Source: Ashinkailepas kermadecensis (Eukaryota > Arthropoda > Thecostraca > Neolepadidae). Taken from it: a stretch of 64,000 nt of DNA. The first letter of the stretch is position 1. Each line of letters opens with the position of its first letter. The stretch is from assembly GCA_034440615.1 (NCBI GenBank), contig JAOTOM010004006.1:145885-209884 (forward strand), given 5' to 3'. Below, piece by piece: positions 1 through 12,405 of the stretch. A program made the position numbers and the translations under genes. The notes beneath the pieces were generated by a model. That model was given only the letters and a program-made list of their open reading frames with translations. It was not told the origin of the DNA and ran no database searches.

Positions 1-939
1 CCTTCTCATCGTGCTTTTTTCTGCTGTGAAGGGCATTGTTCAAATGACCAGTGCCATACGGGGTAGACAATACAGTGGTGGAAGTACCACGATAGTGCTA
101 CAAAGACGGAATGTGCAACTATGAATATCGCTTTTATCATTGTGTCATCATTATCGCCGATATTATCACGATATTTGCGCCAGGGGCTGATACAGGGGAG
201 GGGCCACTGCGGGCATGTATCTCCATGGAAGATCGCGCCCCTCCGGAAAGGCTGGAGTGCACTATACCCCCCCCATCCCGCTCAACGGATCTTACATCTA
301 CTTTTTACCCTTGGGAGGAAGTGGTGCCATCCTGACAATAAAAGGCTCCTCTTCAGTGTATTCGAGTGCTTCCCCCTTCACTCAAGGGATTTTCAGCCGA
401 AGGCAGGTACTTCCGTAGTGGCGCCCCGCGGAAGAAATGGCGTCCCTTCAGGCAAGTGCTCCCCCATGGAAATTCCTGGATCCGTCCCTAGTTTGCGCCT
501 AAGTTTCTCTTTTGTTTGGTCCGTACCTCATCCTAAATAGAAATTGAACGCATTGTATTTGTATTTCAGTTATTCTCGTACGGGATTAGCTTAACTTTAA
601 AGAGAGAGAGTGAGAGAGAGCATTGGTTTCGAGGAGAGAACATGCAAGACAATGGCGCGCAGACACAAAGGCGCAGCCAAGGGGGCTGAAGACACGACAT
701 CCCCCCCCCAAGCAACCAAAAATGCATCAGACGAATAAGACATTTTGAAATATTAATTACTCAAAATCAAAAATGTTCCGCGCGCGAAGCGCTTACCCGC
801 CCCACGTCGGCCATTATGCCTGGCGCCCAAGCGCTGCTTCAGTTTGGTTATTCACAACACCGTTCGCACCTGTGACATTTTACCGACCCTCGCCTATTTT
901 CCTGGCTGAGGAATAATGGACAACAGCGCGCCTCCTCAT
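1..939. other. No gene recognised
   Basis: Mixed-composition DNA. Contains an AGAGAG tract (603-622) and a degenerate CAGGGGCTGATACAGGGGAG stretch (about 183) resembling the CAGnGGCGGATCCAG element ends seen elsewhere. The open frames at 111-540 have no protein-like signal. Confidence 0.5.
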
Positions 940-1640
940 TTACAATGAGGAAGAGCATGTGGCCTGGCTGTTAGTGAGGAAAGTGTGTCGCCTGGCTGTT
1001 GGTGTCAGTGGGCAAAGTGTGTCACCTGATTGTTAGTGAGGAAGAGCATGTTGCTTGGCTGTTAGCGATGGAAGTATGTTTCCTGGCTGTTAACGTTGGT
1101 GAAGGAAGTGTGTCGTCTGGCTGTTAACGTTAGTGAGGAAGGTGTCACCTGGCTGTTGACGTTAGTGAGGAAGGTGTCACCTGGCTGTTGACGTTAGTGA
1201 GGAAGGTGTCACCTGGCTGTTGACGTTAGTGAGGAAGGTGTCACCTGGCTGTTGACGTTAGTGAGGAAGGTGTCACCTGGCTGTTGACGTTAGTGAGGAA
1301 GGTGTCACCTGGCTGTTGACGTTAGTGAGGAAGGTGTCACCTGGCTGTTGACGTTAGTCAGGAAGGTGTCACCTGGCTGTTGACGTTAGTGAGGAAGGTG
1401 TCACCTGGCTGTTGACGTTAGTCAGGAAGGTGTCACCTGGCTGTTGACGTTAGTGAGGAAGGTGTCACCTGGCTGTTGACGTTAGTCAGGAAGGTGTCAC
1501 CTGGCTGTTGGTGAGGAAGAGCATGTGGTCTGGCTGTTAGTGAGGAAACTGTGTCTCCTGGCTGTCAGCGAGGAAAGTGTGTCTCATGGCTGTTAGCGAG
1601 GAAAGTGTGCCTCCTGGCTGTTAGCGAGGCAGATCATGTG
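940..1640. repeat. Minisatellite, 32-bp unit
   Basis: Core of about 12 near-identical 32-bp units (ACCTGGCTGTTGACGTTAGT, then GAGGAAGGTGTC) at 1130-1512, with a G/C variant (GAGGAAGG or CAGGAAGG) mostly alternating in the last units. Looser, length-variable relatives extend the array on both sides. Confidence 0.95.
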
Positions 1641-2004
1641 GCCTGTTGGAACGCGGAACGTGCATACAGGCGAAAGTACTAGACGGCACCCACGTGCCCG
1701 GTTCTCCGCTGTACCGTCAGCCACATGTGACATCAGAAAGGGTGAAAGTTCGGCAGTGAAATCGTTGATAACAATTTTCACCTTAGAAGTCTACACGTTG
1801 CCAAGCGCAAGACAAAAATTGACGGTGCATGTTGAGCTACCGGTGCAGAGCTGGGGAATGCTCGCGTTACAGCTGTAATTCCTCATTACTGCATCGTCCG
1901 CCCACGACAGACTATGCGAGAAACCGATCCGCTACAGCACCGTGTGCGGCAAGCGTGTAGCGACATGGCTAACCAACCGGTCAATTCGCGCTCCCCGCCA
2001 TCAC

Positions 2005-2112
2005 CGCCGGGGTTTGCGCCCGCCCGTGTCAATGTGAGACAGGATAGCACTGTGATATCGCCGGGACCTGCGCCCGCCCGTGTCAATGCAAGACAGGATC
2101 GCACTGTGATCA
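2005..2112. repeat. 54-bp tandem duplication
   Basis: CGCCGGGGTTTGCGCCCGCC and CGCCGGGACCTGCGCCCGCC start two 54-bp units that continue CGTGTCAATG...AGACAGGAT. Confidence 0.9.
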
Positions 2113-4104
2113 GGGGACCGATCGTCTGCCTCGCGTTGGTGTTTGCCCAGTATCGAGTGAAGTCCAGATAAGATAGAGTGCCGCGCCGTGTGTTGGTCCA
2201 CGCGGCTGACCTTGCCATCCACGCTTATTCCGATACTGCGCGACTGCAGTATCTGTGCACTGGCCTGATTATTCTGCAAACTCTCGTGCAAATGCATCTG
2301 TCCGAGGCCCAGGTGGTGGAAGCCTGGATTGTGGTGTTTACCGTCACTTGATTTTGCAACAGTTATGGGTGCCGATTTAAAGCGCCTGTTGGTCTGGTTC
2401 GGCGACGCTCTCCCTTCTTTAAGGCTTGGTTCGAGGGTGCTCTCCCCCCTCCGAGGTTTGGTTCGGCGGTCCTCTCCCGTCTCCAAGGCAGCGTTCTTTG
2501 TAAAGTTTTGTTCGGCGTAGTTTGTTTTCTTCTTCAGGCTCAACAACGTTGGTGCGCTATGCGAAACAGAAACCAAGAGCACCATGCTGTCAGAAGTGCA
2601 GACTTCATGGACCAGTGCCTTGAAATTGTACCCTGCTAGTACATACTTTGGAAAGCCGACCTTTAGAGCGTACGCCAGCATTAAAGGAAATGCGCGTTTA
2701 TTAATACTTCAGACATACCATGTGTTCTCCAGACGAGCTGAAATTCCACGAAGAAAATCATCCCGTCGATAACAGCCTTCCTTAACCAGCTAAATTTCGG
2801 TCTCGAAGTGCCACAAAATTATAATAAAATAAAGATACAAAAATACACTAAAATAAAGATTAAATCTTTCCGAGACATATTAAAGAATGTTAATAATGAT
2901 AATAGTGCTTCTGGGATGACCTTTTTTAAATAAAAAAAAGGTCATCCCAGAAACACTATTATCATTAAAATAAAGATGATAAGTAGGTAACTATTCGGGT
3001 GGTAAGGGAGAATATAAGGTATTTAAATTAGCATTCCAACACAGGAAAATAAGAAGTACTCCTCCTTTTGATGCCGATAAAATAGTTGCAACACCCTAAA
3101 TTCCTTGGCCAACTGTAAGGTTTCCCGACGTCGGAAAATAGACCACATTCCGAAACAAATTGCGCCTTAGTTACCTGTCAGTTTTTCCCGTGGTGGTGCA
3201 CTTTTTATTCGGTGGTTTCATTCACTTGACTACTTGTTGCGCCACAATTGCACCCGCCTTTCGAGGATATGACGGTAAACAGCCGTTTTGAAAGATAGAG
3301 CTGTCACGTGAAGCTTTCAGTTATGATTCATTGGTATGTAGCAATTGCGGTGTTTTTCCTTTTAAATGCAGAGTACAGCAGTTGATAAATGGACACGTTG
3401 CTCCAAGCCGGCGCCAAGTACATCAAAATGTAAACACGATTTGTTGTTCGCCTTATCCTAAATGCCACTGTATATTTTGTGTAACTTTACTTTTTCACTT
3501 CATGATGTTGAGAAAATATTTCCCAGATTACCCGACATATAAACATCGTTCATTCTGTTCAATCTACTCGATATACGAACGCCATTTAAGAACAAAACAA
3601 AGTGTGATATTAAAACAGCCTTGCCATTTCTCGTGCATCCCATGACAACCAAGTGACCATGTCCCGTGAGCTGCATTGTTGGGGCTGTGAGTATTTTCTG
3701 GCAGGAAGGAAATAGTAATCATATTGATGGACTTCCCAAACGCATCCTAAGTCACGTGCTTGGAAATCAAATTACAACCACTCATAATTTAGATTCGACA
3801 GGGCGGGGAAGCCACTATATTGATGACTCATCTCTCATCCGACCAATCGCGCGCTAGTCTTACCCCCACCCCTCCCCCGCCCCCATATATATCTCTCTCT
3901 CCCTCCATCTATCTCATCACTCTCTCCTGGCGGCTTGGGGTCACCGCTGGGTCGCGCCACTACGCCCCAGGGCGGGACCAGCAATTACGTCGCCACATGG
4001 GGCTTTGTCCAATTAAACATCCATCAGAGCTGTGGCAGATCGCTGCTGCTGAACTGCACGCCCTGCCACCGGCTCCATATTTACACCGCCTGGCCGCCTG
4101 GTGA
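2113..4104. other. No gene recognised
   Basis: Holds degenerate 31-35-bp repeats of GGTTCGGCGACGCTCTCCC type at 2396-2480, the hairpin at 2893-2971, and a dispersed motif ACATACCATGTGTTCTCCAG at 2713. The rest is AT-rich and featureless by eye. Confidence 0.5.
2893..2971. repeat. Long perfect hairpin
   Basis: AATGATAATAGTG, TTCTGGGATGACCTTTTTT and the inverse AAAAAAGGTCATCCCAGAA, CACTATTATCATT form arms of about 32 bp with one mismatch and a short AT-rich loop. Not followed by a recognisable gene. Confidence 0.9.
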
Positions 4105-4455
4105 CGTGTCATTGGCCCGGCCGTCCTGCGCTGATGGCCGCCTGTCCGGGACCGAGGACGGTCAGGCCAGACACGCCTCGGCCTCCCGGGCGGTCATTGG
4201 CCCGGCCGTCCTGCGCTGATGGCCGCCTGTCCGGGACCGAGGACGGTCCGGCCAGACACGCCTCGGCCTCCCGGGCGGTCATTGGCCCGGCCGCCCTGCG
4301 CTGATGGCCGCCTGTCTGGGACCGAGGACGGTCCGGCCAGACACGCCTCGGCCTCCCGGGCGGTCATTGGCCCGGCCGCCCTGCGCTGATGGCCGCCTGT
4401 CCGGGACCGAGGACGGTCCGGCCAGACACGCCTCGGCCTCCCGGGCGGTCACGAA
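4105..4455. repeat. Minisatellite, 85-bp unit, about four copies
   Basis: Units start at 4111, 4196, 4281 and 4366 (ATTGGCCCGGCCGTCCTGCG), differing at a few positions. GC-rich; open frames across it are incidental. Confidence 0.95.
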
Positions 4456-5541
4456 CGGCTCGTCGCCGGCTGTCGGCGGTCACGTGACGGCGCGTGACTG
4501 TCAATAAACGCCGCCTGAGTGGGGCAAAGGCGCCGACAACACTGGTCACGTCTGTTGGTGGCGGCCCAACTGCGGATCGTGCCCAGACAAGTGGAGATCC
4601 GAGTGTTCACGGATGCCGACAGTGAAACCAATACGCAACCAACAAGCAAACCCCGAAGGTTGTGCGTGTGGATGTGCTATAGATGTCGGAAGATGAAATA
4701 CGAGACAAAAACAATCACTGTATTTTAAGCCTTAGTCATTTCATACACTGAATCACATGAAGCATTATTGTGTGTGACCTATGCTGCCTGGGCCCAGCAA
4801 TTGCACAGATCAAATTATCTTGCCAGTAAGCTTCCCCTTTAAACAAATGCAATACCGTAATATATAATGCTGCAATGCAGGACTTCACCGCTAACCAGCA
4901 CAAGTTCTCGTGCATGGACTCCATCACTATTGTGAATATACGGGATAGGTTCCGCAATGTTTTTCAAATCCAGCATTACGCCCTGAGCATGCTTACAAAA
5001 GTATGTAACCCTCGAGGCGCCAGTAACTTCTGAACGGCATATTGTGGAGGAGGCGTTGCTACCACACAGTTATGCGTCTCCATATACGGGCGTATCACTA
5101 GAGGAAGCACATTTGCGCTTCCATATGCTGCGGATGTGTTGTCAGCACGTGTCGCGACGTACATCGGTGCTTCCGATACATTGATGCGGCCCACTCACGA
5201 AATAAGCCTCAAGCAGGTCATACAGCAATGGCGAAAAAGCGAACTTGTCTCGTGCGCCGGGTACTCAGAACAACGTCTTGGGATTGTTGATATTTGAAGG
5301 CGATCACAATTCAACATGTTCAGAAGTTGTGGTTTCCCCAGAAAATCGGCCGTCTCGAAGTCCGCTGGAAGTCTATGGTCAAGTGCGTTGGAATCTCGTT
5401 CGACCAGGGGAGATAACTAATTTTAGACTAAATATTTACTACATTTTGGGTTTGCGTGGTGAAAATCTCGAAACGTATAGTTTGGTTTAGTGTATTTTTG
5501 GGTGGCAAGGGGGGCTTCCAGGCTGTGCCTCTGGTAGGTGC

Positions 5542-5545
<4 letters not shown>
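4456..5545. other. No gene recognised
   Basis: No coding signal, RNA gene or repeat seen between the 85-bp minisatellite and the GA microsatellite. Confidence 0.5.
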
Positions 5546-6015
<470 letters not shown>

Positions 6016-6429
6016 TGTGCGTGGGTGTGCGTGTCCGAGGAGGTATAGTGATGAGTACATGAGTCAGCACCCCATGTGACACGTGCAAATGCCCAGCCAA
6101 ATGAATTTCAGGTACGGCTGATGCATTAGATTAGGCTGTCGTCAGCAGGAGCCTTGCACACCAGTGATGCTCTCGCTGCTGCACCGTTGCACAAGTGCCC
6201 CCTTTATTACAATTAAGCACACTGTACCCCTACTGTTGCTAGTGTATCGTGTCCACCCACCCGTGCAACCGACCCACTACTGTCCCCAGCCCAGTGGTGG
6301 CGAATCTACGAGCAGTCGCTGCCCCTCACCCTCCTCCACCAGTGCCAATATTTAACACTGACCCCACAGCATCGATTGCAACGATAAGGCTTTACAATTG
6401 TCCTGCGACGCCATTAAATCTGGCTGTTC

Positions 6430-8850
6430 CGCAGCTGTTGGCCCAGCCGTGTGTGGAGTACCCGATGGTGGCGGGTGTACCCCCAGCCGTGTGTGGAGTA
6501 CCCGCTGGTGGCGGGCATACCCCCAGCCGTGTGTGGAGTACCCGCTGGTGGCGGGCATACCCCCAGCTGTGTGTGGAGTACCCGCTGGTGGCGGGCATAC
6601 CCCCAGCCGTGTGTGGAGTACCCACTGGTGGCGGGCATACCCCCAGCCGTGTGTGGAGTACCCGCTGGTGGCGGGAATACCCCAGCCGTGTGTGGAGTAC
6701 CCGCTGGTGGCGGGCATACCCCCAGGCGTGTGTGGAGTACCCGCTGGTGGCGGGCATACCCCCAGCTGTGTGTAGAGTACCCGCTGGTGGCGGGCATACC
6801 CCAGCCGTGTGTGGAGTACCCGCTGGTGGCGGGCATACCCCCAGCCGTGTGTGGAGTACCCGCTGGTGGCGGGCATACCCCAGCCGTGTGTGGAGTACCC
6901 GCTGGTGGCGGGCATACCCCCAGGCGTGTGTGGAGTACCCGCTGGTGGCGGGCATACCCACAGCCGTGTGGAGTACCCGCTGGTGGCGGGCATACCCCCA
7001 GCCGTGTGTGGAGTACCCGCTGGTGGCGGGCATACCCCCAGCCGTGTGTGGAGTACCCGCTGGTGGCGGGTGTACCCCAGCCGTGTGTGGAGCACCCGAT
7101 GGTGGCGGGCATACCCCCAGCCGTGTGTGGAGTACCCGCTGGTGGCGGGCATACCCCAGCCGTGTGTGGAGTACCCGCTGGTGGCGGGCATACCCCAGGC
7201 GTGTGTGGAGTACCCGCTGGTGGCGGGCATACCCCAGCCGTGTGTGGAGTACCCGCTGGTGGCGGGCGTACCCCCAGGCGTGTGTGGAGTACCCGCTGGT
7301 GACGGGCATACCCCAGGCGTGTGTGGAGTACCCGCTGGTGGCGGGCATACCCCAGCCGTGTGTGGAGTACCCGCTGGTGGCGGGCGTACCCCCAAGCGTG
7401 TGTGGAGTACCCGCTGGTGGCGGGCATACCCCCAGCCGTGTGTGGAGCACCAAATGGTGGCGGGCATACCCCCAGCTGTGTGTGGAGTACCCGCTGGTGG
7501 CGGGCATACCCCAGCCGTGTGTGGAGCACCAAATGGTGGCGGGCATACCCCAGCTGTGTGTTGAGTACCCGCTGGTGGCGGGCATACCCCAGCCGTGTGT
7601 GGAGCACCAAATGGTGGCGGGCATACCCCCAGCTGTGTGTGGAGTACCCGCTGGTGGCGGGCATACCCCCAGCCGTGTGTGGAGTACCCGCCGTGTGTGG
7701 AGTACCCGCTGGTGGCGGGCATACCCCCAGCCGTGTGTGGAGTACCCGCTGGTGGCGGGCATACCCCAGCCGTGTGTGGAGTACCCGCTGGTGGCGGGCA
7801 TACCCCCAGCCGTGTGTGGAGTACCCGCTGGTGGCGGGCATACCCCCAGCCGTGTGTGGAGTACCCGCTGGTGGCGGGCATACCCCCAGCCGTGTGTGGA
7901 GTACCCGCTGGTGGCGGGCATACCCCCAGCCGTGTGTGGAGTACCCGCTGGTGGCGGGCATACCCCCAGCCATGTGTGGAGTACCCGCTGGTGGCGGGCA
8001 TACCCCAGCCGTGTGTGGAGTACCCGCTGGTGGCGGGCATACCCCAGCCGTGTGTGGAGTACCCGCTGGTGACGGGCATACCCCAGCGGTGTGTGGAGTA
8101 CCCGCCGTGTGTGGAGTACCCGCTGGTGGCGGGCATACCCCCAGCCGTGTGTGGAGTACCCGCTGGTGGCGGGCATACCCCCAGCCGTGTGTGGAGTACC
8201 CGCTGGTGGCGGGTGTACCCCAGCCGTGTGTGGAGTACCCGCTGGTGGCGGGCATACCCCCAGCCGTGTGTGGAGTACCCGCTGGTGGCGGGTGTACCCC
8301 AGCCGTCTGTGGAGTACCCGCTGGTGGCGGGCATACCCCCAGCCGTGTGTGGAGTACCCGCTGGTGGCGGGTGTACCCCAGCCGTGTGTGGAGTACCCGC
8401 TGGTGGCGGGCATACCCCCAGCCGTGTGTGGAGTACCCGCTGGTGGCGGGCATACCCCCAGCCGTGTGTGGAGTACCCGCTGGTGGCGGGAGTAACCGAG
8501 CCGTGTGTGGAGTACCCGCTGGTGGCGGGCATACCCCCAGCCGTGTGTGGAGTACCCGCTGGTGGCGGGTGTACCCCAGCCGTGTGTGGAGCACCCGATG
8601 GTGGTGGGCGTACCCTCAGCCGTGTGTGGAGTACCCGCTGGTGGCGGGTGTATCCCAGCCGTGTGTGGAGCACCCGATGGTGGCGGACGTACCCTCAGCT
8701 GTGTACTGCTGCCGCTGGTGGCGGACGTACCCTCAGCCCTGTGTGGAGCACCAAATGGTGGCGGACGTACCCTCAGCCCTGTGTGGAGCACCAGATGGTG
8801 GCGGACGTACACTCAGCCGTGCACTGCTGCCGTGTGTGCAGCACCCGCCG
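6430..8850. repeat. Large minisatellite, 39/40-bp unit, about 60 copies
   Basis: Unit CCGTGTGTGGAGTACCCGCT then GGTGGCGGGCATACCCC(C)AG. Four or five C's give 39- or 40-bp units, so the frame shifts along the array. Several frames on both strands stay open for 500-800 codons because the unit lacks stops. Variants include CACCAAATGGTGG (7440-7620) and a truncated CCGCCGTGTG junction seen at 7690 and 8102. The right end (8570-8850) is more diverged. Confidence 0.97.
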
Positions 8851-11800
8851 GTGGTGGGCGTGCCCAGCTGAGCGGCAGGGCGGGTCGCCGGCGCCGCCGC
8901 TCCCACCGGCAGCTCCCGCGCCGAGCTCATCGCCTATGCATGTCGGCCTGCGGGACGCCGCAGCGGAAGAGAACCGGAGCGGTCGACGCGTCGCCGCCAA
9001 TAAGCCGTGCGGCCAAAGTGGCGCACCGGCTCGCCACGCACGGCCCGCGTCCGCCGACAGCGACGCGGCGCGCCCGCCGACAGCGACGCGGCGCGCCCGC
9101 CCGCGCGTGTGTCGGCACACCATGCGGCGATTCGGGCCGCCGCAGCTGCGCCGGCCCGACTTGCACCTCAATGTTCACATGTGCATCGCGCTCTGCATAT
9201 GGTAGGCCATGATGACCATAGGCCGCTTCATGGCGGGGTGCGTGTGTGCATAGTAGGTATTACATGGTAGGAGGGCGGGGGGAGGGGGCGTCCGCAACGT
9301 CCGTTCCAGCACCCTGTCACCGCCAGAGGTCTGTGTGTGGTGAGCCTCTGCTGGTGCCGGTGTAACCGAGCACCACACGAGTGGCGGCACGCACCACCTG
9401 TGTGCTGTGATCACCATCTAATCTTTGTAGAAGAATGGCTCGCGACGACTGTTGGTGATGATCCGTCATGGCTGTGACAGTTGGGTGACCGGAATATTAG
9501 ATCAATAAGCTCGTCTGCGACCTAGCTGTGTCGTGGCGGATGGTGGTTAAAATGACGCCATTGTTTGCGATGTTTGTACTGAGGTTGCTATGCTTAAGGT
9601 TGCAGCAGCTTGCAGAGGGTCGGTAACTTGTGGACCGATGGTGACATGATTCTATAGACGTGCATGTGGTAAAAATGCCGTGAACCGGCAAGTGCACAAG
9701 AGTGCACGGGTAATTTTTACAAGAACGTTGAGGTGCAAATAAATATTTGCATCTTCCATCGACGATTAAATTGGAAACCAGTGAGCAATGTGAATTATAT
9801 GGGATTGGCTATTCCCCTAAAAAAACTCTTCCCTTATAAAACATTGCGATACCACACAATTGCCACATATATGCTATTCGGAAACAAAGGGTTTTACGCC
9901 GATTATTTATATGCAACGCCGTAGGCCTCGGCTAAATTTCCGCATTCTTGGGCAAAATGTCCACCACTGAGCCCCACGAACATTTGAGTCGAAGAACAGA
10001 TCCTCAATACTCAAATTTAACATTATGCCTTACTTAGCATTGGCCTGACGCCGGCCATTACACAGAAAGAATGGACTAAAAATCTTAACATCGCCCTCAA
10101 CCCTAGGGAATTAGCTCCGGCGTGGTGGAAAGCCGTCCCTTGGCGCCGCCCACACACCTGAGAGCCATACCAACCAACGCCATACCTGTATGAGACGTGC
10201 TTGTATTGACAGCGCCGTGCAGATTCGCCTGCGGTGTACTGCGACATATTCGTGAAGCTTATGTTGCCTGCCACGTAAACCCTGGTGATTTACTGACCGG
10301 AAGTGGGTCGTCCGCGCAATACATTTTGTCGGGAGACATTCACACCACAGCAATAATGGCTGCTCCTCACGCTTTGGGCGGTCACGAAAACACGAGGACA
10401 TTAGTAGGAGTAGCGGGAACGTCAGTGCCTTTTCAGAATTGTTGTTACGGTCACTGTCATTTGAAACGGAGAGGGGTTGACTTTAGGTTTGAAAAATGTC
10501 CATTTGCTTTGGATCACCCGCAATGCTTGCACGCATTGCTCAAATGTCAATGCTGAAATTGATCATTATGCTTACAGAGGCAGAACCATCAACAGGACAT
10601 TTGTCAATATGGAACTCTACGGACCAATGCACTGAAATAATTCACTCTTATCGTCGCTGGGCCCTCCCAATGATTTATCTGAAGGCCTTCCACCACTGTT
10701 TGAGACGCATAGTTCGAGCTGCAGGAGAACCACAGACCCCGTGACAACGGCATTATTTATTACTTAAAAACTGCATCGGTCAAATGAACACAGAAAACTC
10801 AACATGAGTTCTCGTCTAACATGTTGCCTGTGATGGCAGCACCCACTGCAGTGGCACTTGCGCTCCCCCAAGTAATGCTGAAGTTACCACGCTGGAATAT
10901 TGGGACGGGGAGTTTGATTCCAAAGTTCCCAAATCCAGCGCGAAACAGACACAGTTTTGACTTTCTGCTCCAACTGAAAGCTTTTGGCTCGCTGTTCTCC
11001 CAGTCAAAACAGCCAGGACGAGTCCCTGCACCAGTCGGAGCCACTATCTGTAAACACTACCCAGCTGGACTCCGGCCGGCTCGGCCTGTCCCGCCGTGAT
11101 GGGGCGTGCCGATGCTACGCGTCACGCTACGTGCCGATGCTACGCGCTCGCGTCGGTGGCACACTTCTGCCGTCACGCTCGGCAGCAGCGCGCTGCGGAT
11201 CAAACGAGCGTGACGTCAGAGCGGTCGGTGCGCGCGGGCGGCGGGCGGCGGGCGGCGGGCGGCGGGCGGCGGAAACGTGAGGCCCGCCGGCGCCGACCCG
11301 GTGCCGGCTCTGCACCGTCACGGCAACTGTGCGGCCGTGACGCCCGTCGTCCGGCGTGACAGCGCCCGATACCGCGGCACTCCAGCGCAGCTGGGAACGG
11401 CTCCAACGCGCTTCGTAAGGCGGCGTTGCGTGATGCTGCCGCAAGTTTGACTGAAGTCCGGTTGGACTATCAAGAAAGCACGTGCTTGGATCGCGATTCC
11501 ATTTTGCACAACGGCGATCACAGCGAATGCCCAAGGTCCTCGGGTATCGCAGCTTGCTAATAAAATAAAGTTGCTGCAAACGTTGGGGCCTTGGTTCATG
11601 AGCAAACTTCCAGGCAAGCTGTCAAGGGAGAATATTTACACGGCGATTTGTTTCGCGAAAATCCCCCTTGATGCATCATTAATAGGCAATAACACACTCT
11701 GCAGTTGGTGGAACATCAGCAGTAAATTCGCGGCCGCAAAATGCGATGTTGAGTGGACAAATGGAAAATGGAAATTGTTCCTCCCAAACGTTTGTTACGA

Positions 11801-12202
11801 AATGAGGGTAGGCATATGTAAAGGAATTTGATTTTCCGATGTATTCAAATTAAAGTTTTCGCTAAATGCCAGAGGGTTGATAAAATTACTTCACGGCAAT
11901 AAAAGGTTTGCCCTTTACGAGCAATGCTTACCTGCCTTGTGGCACTCCGTCTTTAAATTGCTTGCCCAAGTGCCATGGAGAAACCGGTCCAGTCCAACCA
12001 GTCTCTGTAAAGCACAATTCCTGGTATTTCCTTCGACTGCCGAGTGAGCTCCCATTGCATCCGCCTCTGTACATGGCCGCTCGAATCGAGTTTCTATGTC
12101 AAGAAAGCCTGGCGAAACCGCGACGCGACGGGAATAAATCAGCGCCGAGGACCCACTTTAGGTACTCGGCGGACTGTGTCCACACTCTTGTCCAGGCAGA
12201 GA
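8851..12202. other. No gene recognised
   Basis: GC-rich to 9135, then mixed sequence. 11230-11275 carries (GGGCGGC)n-like runs within a CpG-rich patch (11070-11420). The open frames there (for example 11127-11579 minus) have no recognisable motifs. Confidence 0.5.
9048..9098. repeat. 24-bp direct duplication in a GC-rich stretch
   Basis: CCGCCGACAGCGACGCGGCG occurs twice in a row, followed by CGCCCG. It sits within 8870-9135, a GC-rich stretch with no recognised gene. Confidence 0.8.
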
Positions 12203-12405
12203 GGGAGGCGCACCTCAGGCAGCCACCGCTGGTCGGTGCGGCGGCACAGTATGGCCACTTGAGGCAGACTGGCAGCCGAGGCCGCACCTTGAGCAGGGAG
12301 TCAGTGAGGGAGGCGCACCTCAGGTGGCCACCGCTGACCGGTGTGGCAGCACAGCATGGTCACCTAAGCTGGACTGGCTGCGGAGGTCGCACCTTGAACA
12401 TGAAG
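12203..12405. repeat. 102-bp tandem duplication
   Basis: GAGGGAGGCGCACCTCAGGC at 12200 and GAGGGAGGCGCACCTCAGGT at 12307 begin two diverged units, each continuing through CCACCGCTG and ending CGCACCTTGA. Confidence 0.85.

Noticed and set aside
940..1640. CRISPR array
   Set aside because: The 32-bp units are contiguous without unique spacers and the DNA is eukaryotic; it is a minisatellite.
6249..9205. Frames of 500-806 codons on both strands across 6.3-9.2 kb
   Set aside because: They read a 39/40-bp minisatellite that has no stop codons; the frame changes with every 40-bp unit, several frames are equally open, and there is no start or splice context.
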